From Sympetrum striolatum (lineage: Eukaryota; Arthropoda; Insecta; Odonata; Libellulidae), in assembly GCA_947579665.1 (NCBI GenBank), contig OX388343.1:90748254-90812253 (forward strand): DNA of 64,000 bases, given 5' to 3'. Position numbers and translations under genes: made by a program. Below the pieces are notes generated by a model that worked only from the letters and a program-made list of their open reading frames with translations, was not told the origin of the DNA and did no database searches. This document shows, one piece after another, positions 63,801-64,000 of the stretch (its first letter is position 1; each line of letters begins with the position of its first letter).

Positions 63801-64000
63801 CTCTGTCTGATATCATAAACATCTTTAAAACGAGAGCAAATTCAACTATGAGTACTTGTGTTTTAAGCAAGTAAGCTCCATAAAACATAAAATTTGGGCC
63901 AAAATGCGAAGTTTTCGAAGATTTCTTCGTTATTTGTTGATAAAATTGCCTTTAATTTATTTTTGCTGAGGTCTCGTGGAAATAATCAAAACGAGTCCAA
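60817..64000 (+). repeat. Array unit 14 (partial at window edge)
   Basis: C 60869-60955, A 62183-62265 with an extra partial copy at 62114-62182, B 62297-62370. About 0.55 kb of the expected unit lies beyond the window. It shares CCCCTTGCGATTTTTT with unit 9. Confidence 0.93.
62114..62265 (-). repeat. 69-bp tandem duplication within tRNA-like element A, unit 14
   Basis: The T arm through the D-arm region of A (62114-62182) is repeated from 62183 with no substitution that I can see. The result has two box B sequences but only one complete box A (upstream on the minus strand). Confidence 0.92.

Larger units (their letters stand above)
11357..64000 (+). repeat. Composite ~3.73-kb tandem macrosatellite, 13 full units + 1 partial
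   Basis: Units start at TAGATGTTAAAAAAACAATC (in unit 2, TAGATGATAA). Unit lengths are 3735, 3847, 3736, 3724, 3722, 3755, 3763, 3716, 3743, 3734, 3764, 4501 and 3720 bp, then a partial unit. All are head to tail and nearly identical by eye, differing by scattered substitutions and small indels. Every unit holds three tRNA-like Pol III elements (C minus, A minus, B plus), a Helitron-derived stretch and about nine degenerate ~160-bp satellite monomers. Variant markers are shared in mosaic fashion, most often between neighbours, as expected for unequal exchange and gene conversion. The right end is outside the window. Collapse or copy-number error in assembly cannot be excluded. Confidence 0.97.

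Noticed and set aside
11357..64000. Array as rDNA, 5S or histone gene repeats
   Set aside because: No rRNA core sequences or histone frames were seen in the unit on either strand.

Overview
The window is AT-rich eukaryotic nuclear DNA made almost wholly of repeats. I see no host protein-coding gene, rRNA, bacterial operon or CRISPR array. A Tx1/L1-type LINE, Helitron-type termini (hairpin, 8 nt, CTRR, T) and tRNA-derived Pol III promoters suggest an invertebrate, plausibly an arthropod. The species cannot be named from this.

Layout. (1) 1-4685: the 3' part of a non-LTR retrotransposon. It has a partial ORF1 (RRM-like fold, CCHC knuckle), an ORF2 (APE endonuclease, reverse transcriptase, C-terminal CCHC) broken by one frameshift, twelve copies of a 12-bp repeat, AATAAA and a poly(A) tail. 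The tail abuts a tRNA-like sequence (4686-4753) that lacks its 5' acceptor strand. (2) 4763-11356: non-coding DNA rich in Helitron parts. One 3' end lies at 6183-6213 and is followed with no spacer by a TC 5' end at 6214. A hairpin-CTAA end of a second type lies at 9955-9982. A further 3' end of the first family lies at 11326-11356. Between them are (GTCC)n and (TGTC)n microsatellites, a four-copy 180-bp tandem repeat and a stretch homologous to the array that follows. (3) 11357-64000: a head-to-tail array of 13 complete units and one partial unit, mostly 3.72-3.76 kb. It begins at the base after the Helitron CTAG.

Each array unit is composite: a type II tRNA-like element on the minus strand (C), about 1.1 kb of sequence I do not recognise, a divergent foldback pair of tRNA-like elements (A minus, B plus) with T-run terminators, a Helitron-derived stretch ending in a decayed terminal hairpin, and about 1.45 kb of roughly 160-bp degenerate satellite monomers. 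Local rearrangements (a 114-bp copied insertion in unit 2, a 740-bp duplication in unit 12, a 69-bp tRNA-like duplication in unit 14, a box A deletion in unit 10, a 16-bp minisatellite in units 6, 7, 11 and 12) record how the array changes.

The most interesting feature is this composite macrosatellite: Helitron remains, three Pol III promoters and a nested satellite amplified as one unit, with its first unit cut exactly at a Helitron 3' terminus. This suggests, without proving, that Helitron rolling-circle activity helped form or delimit the array. All similarity statements come from reading by eye; no alignment was run.
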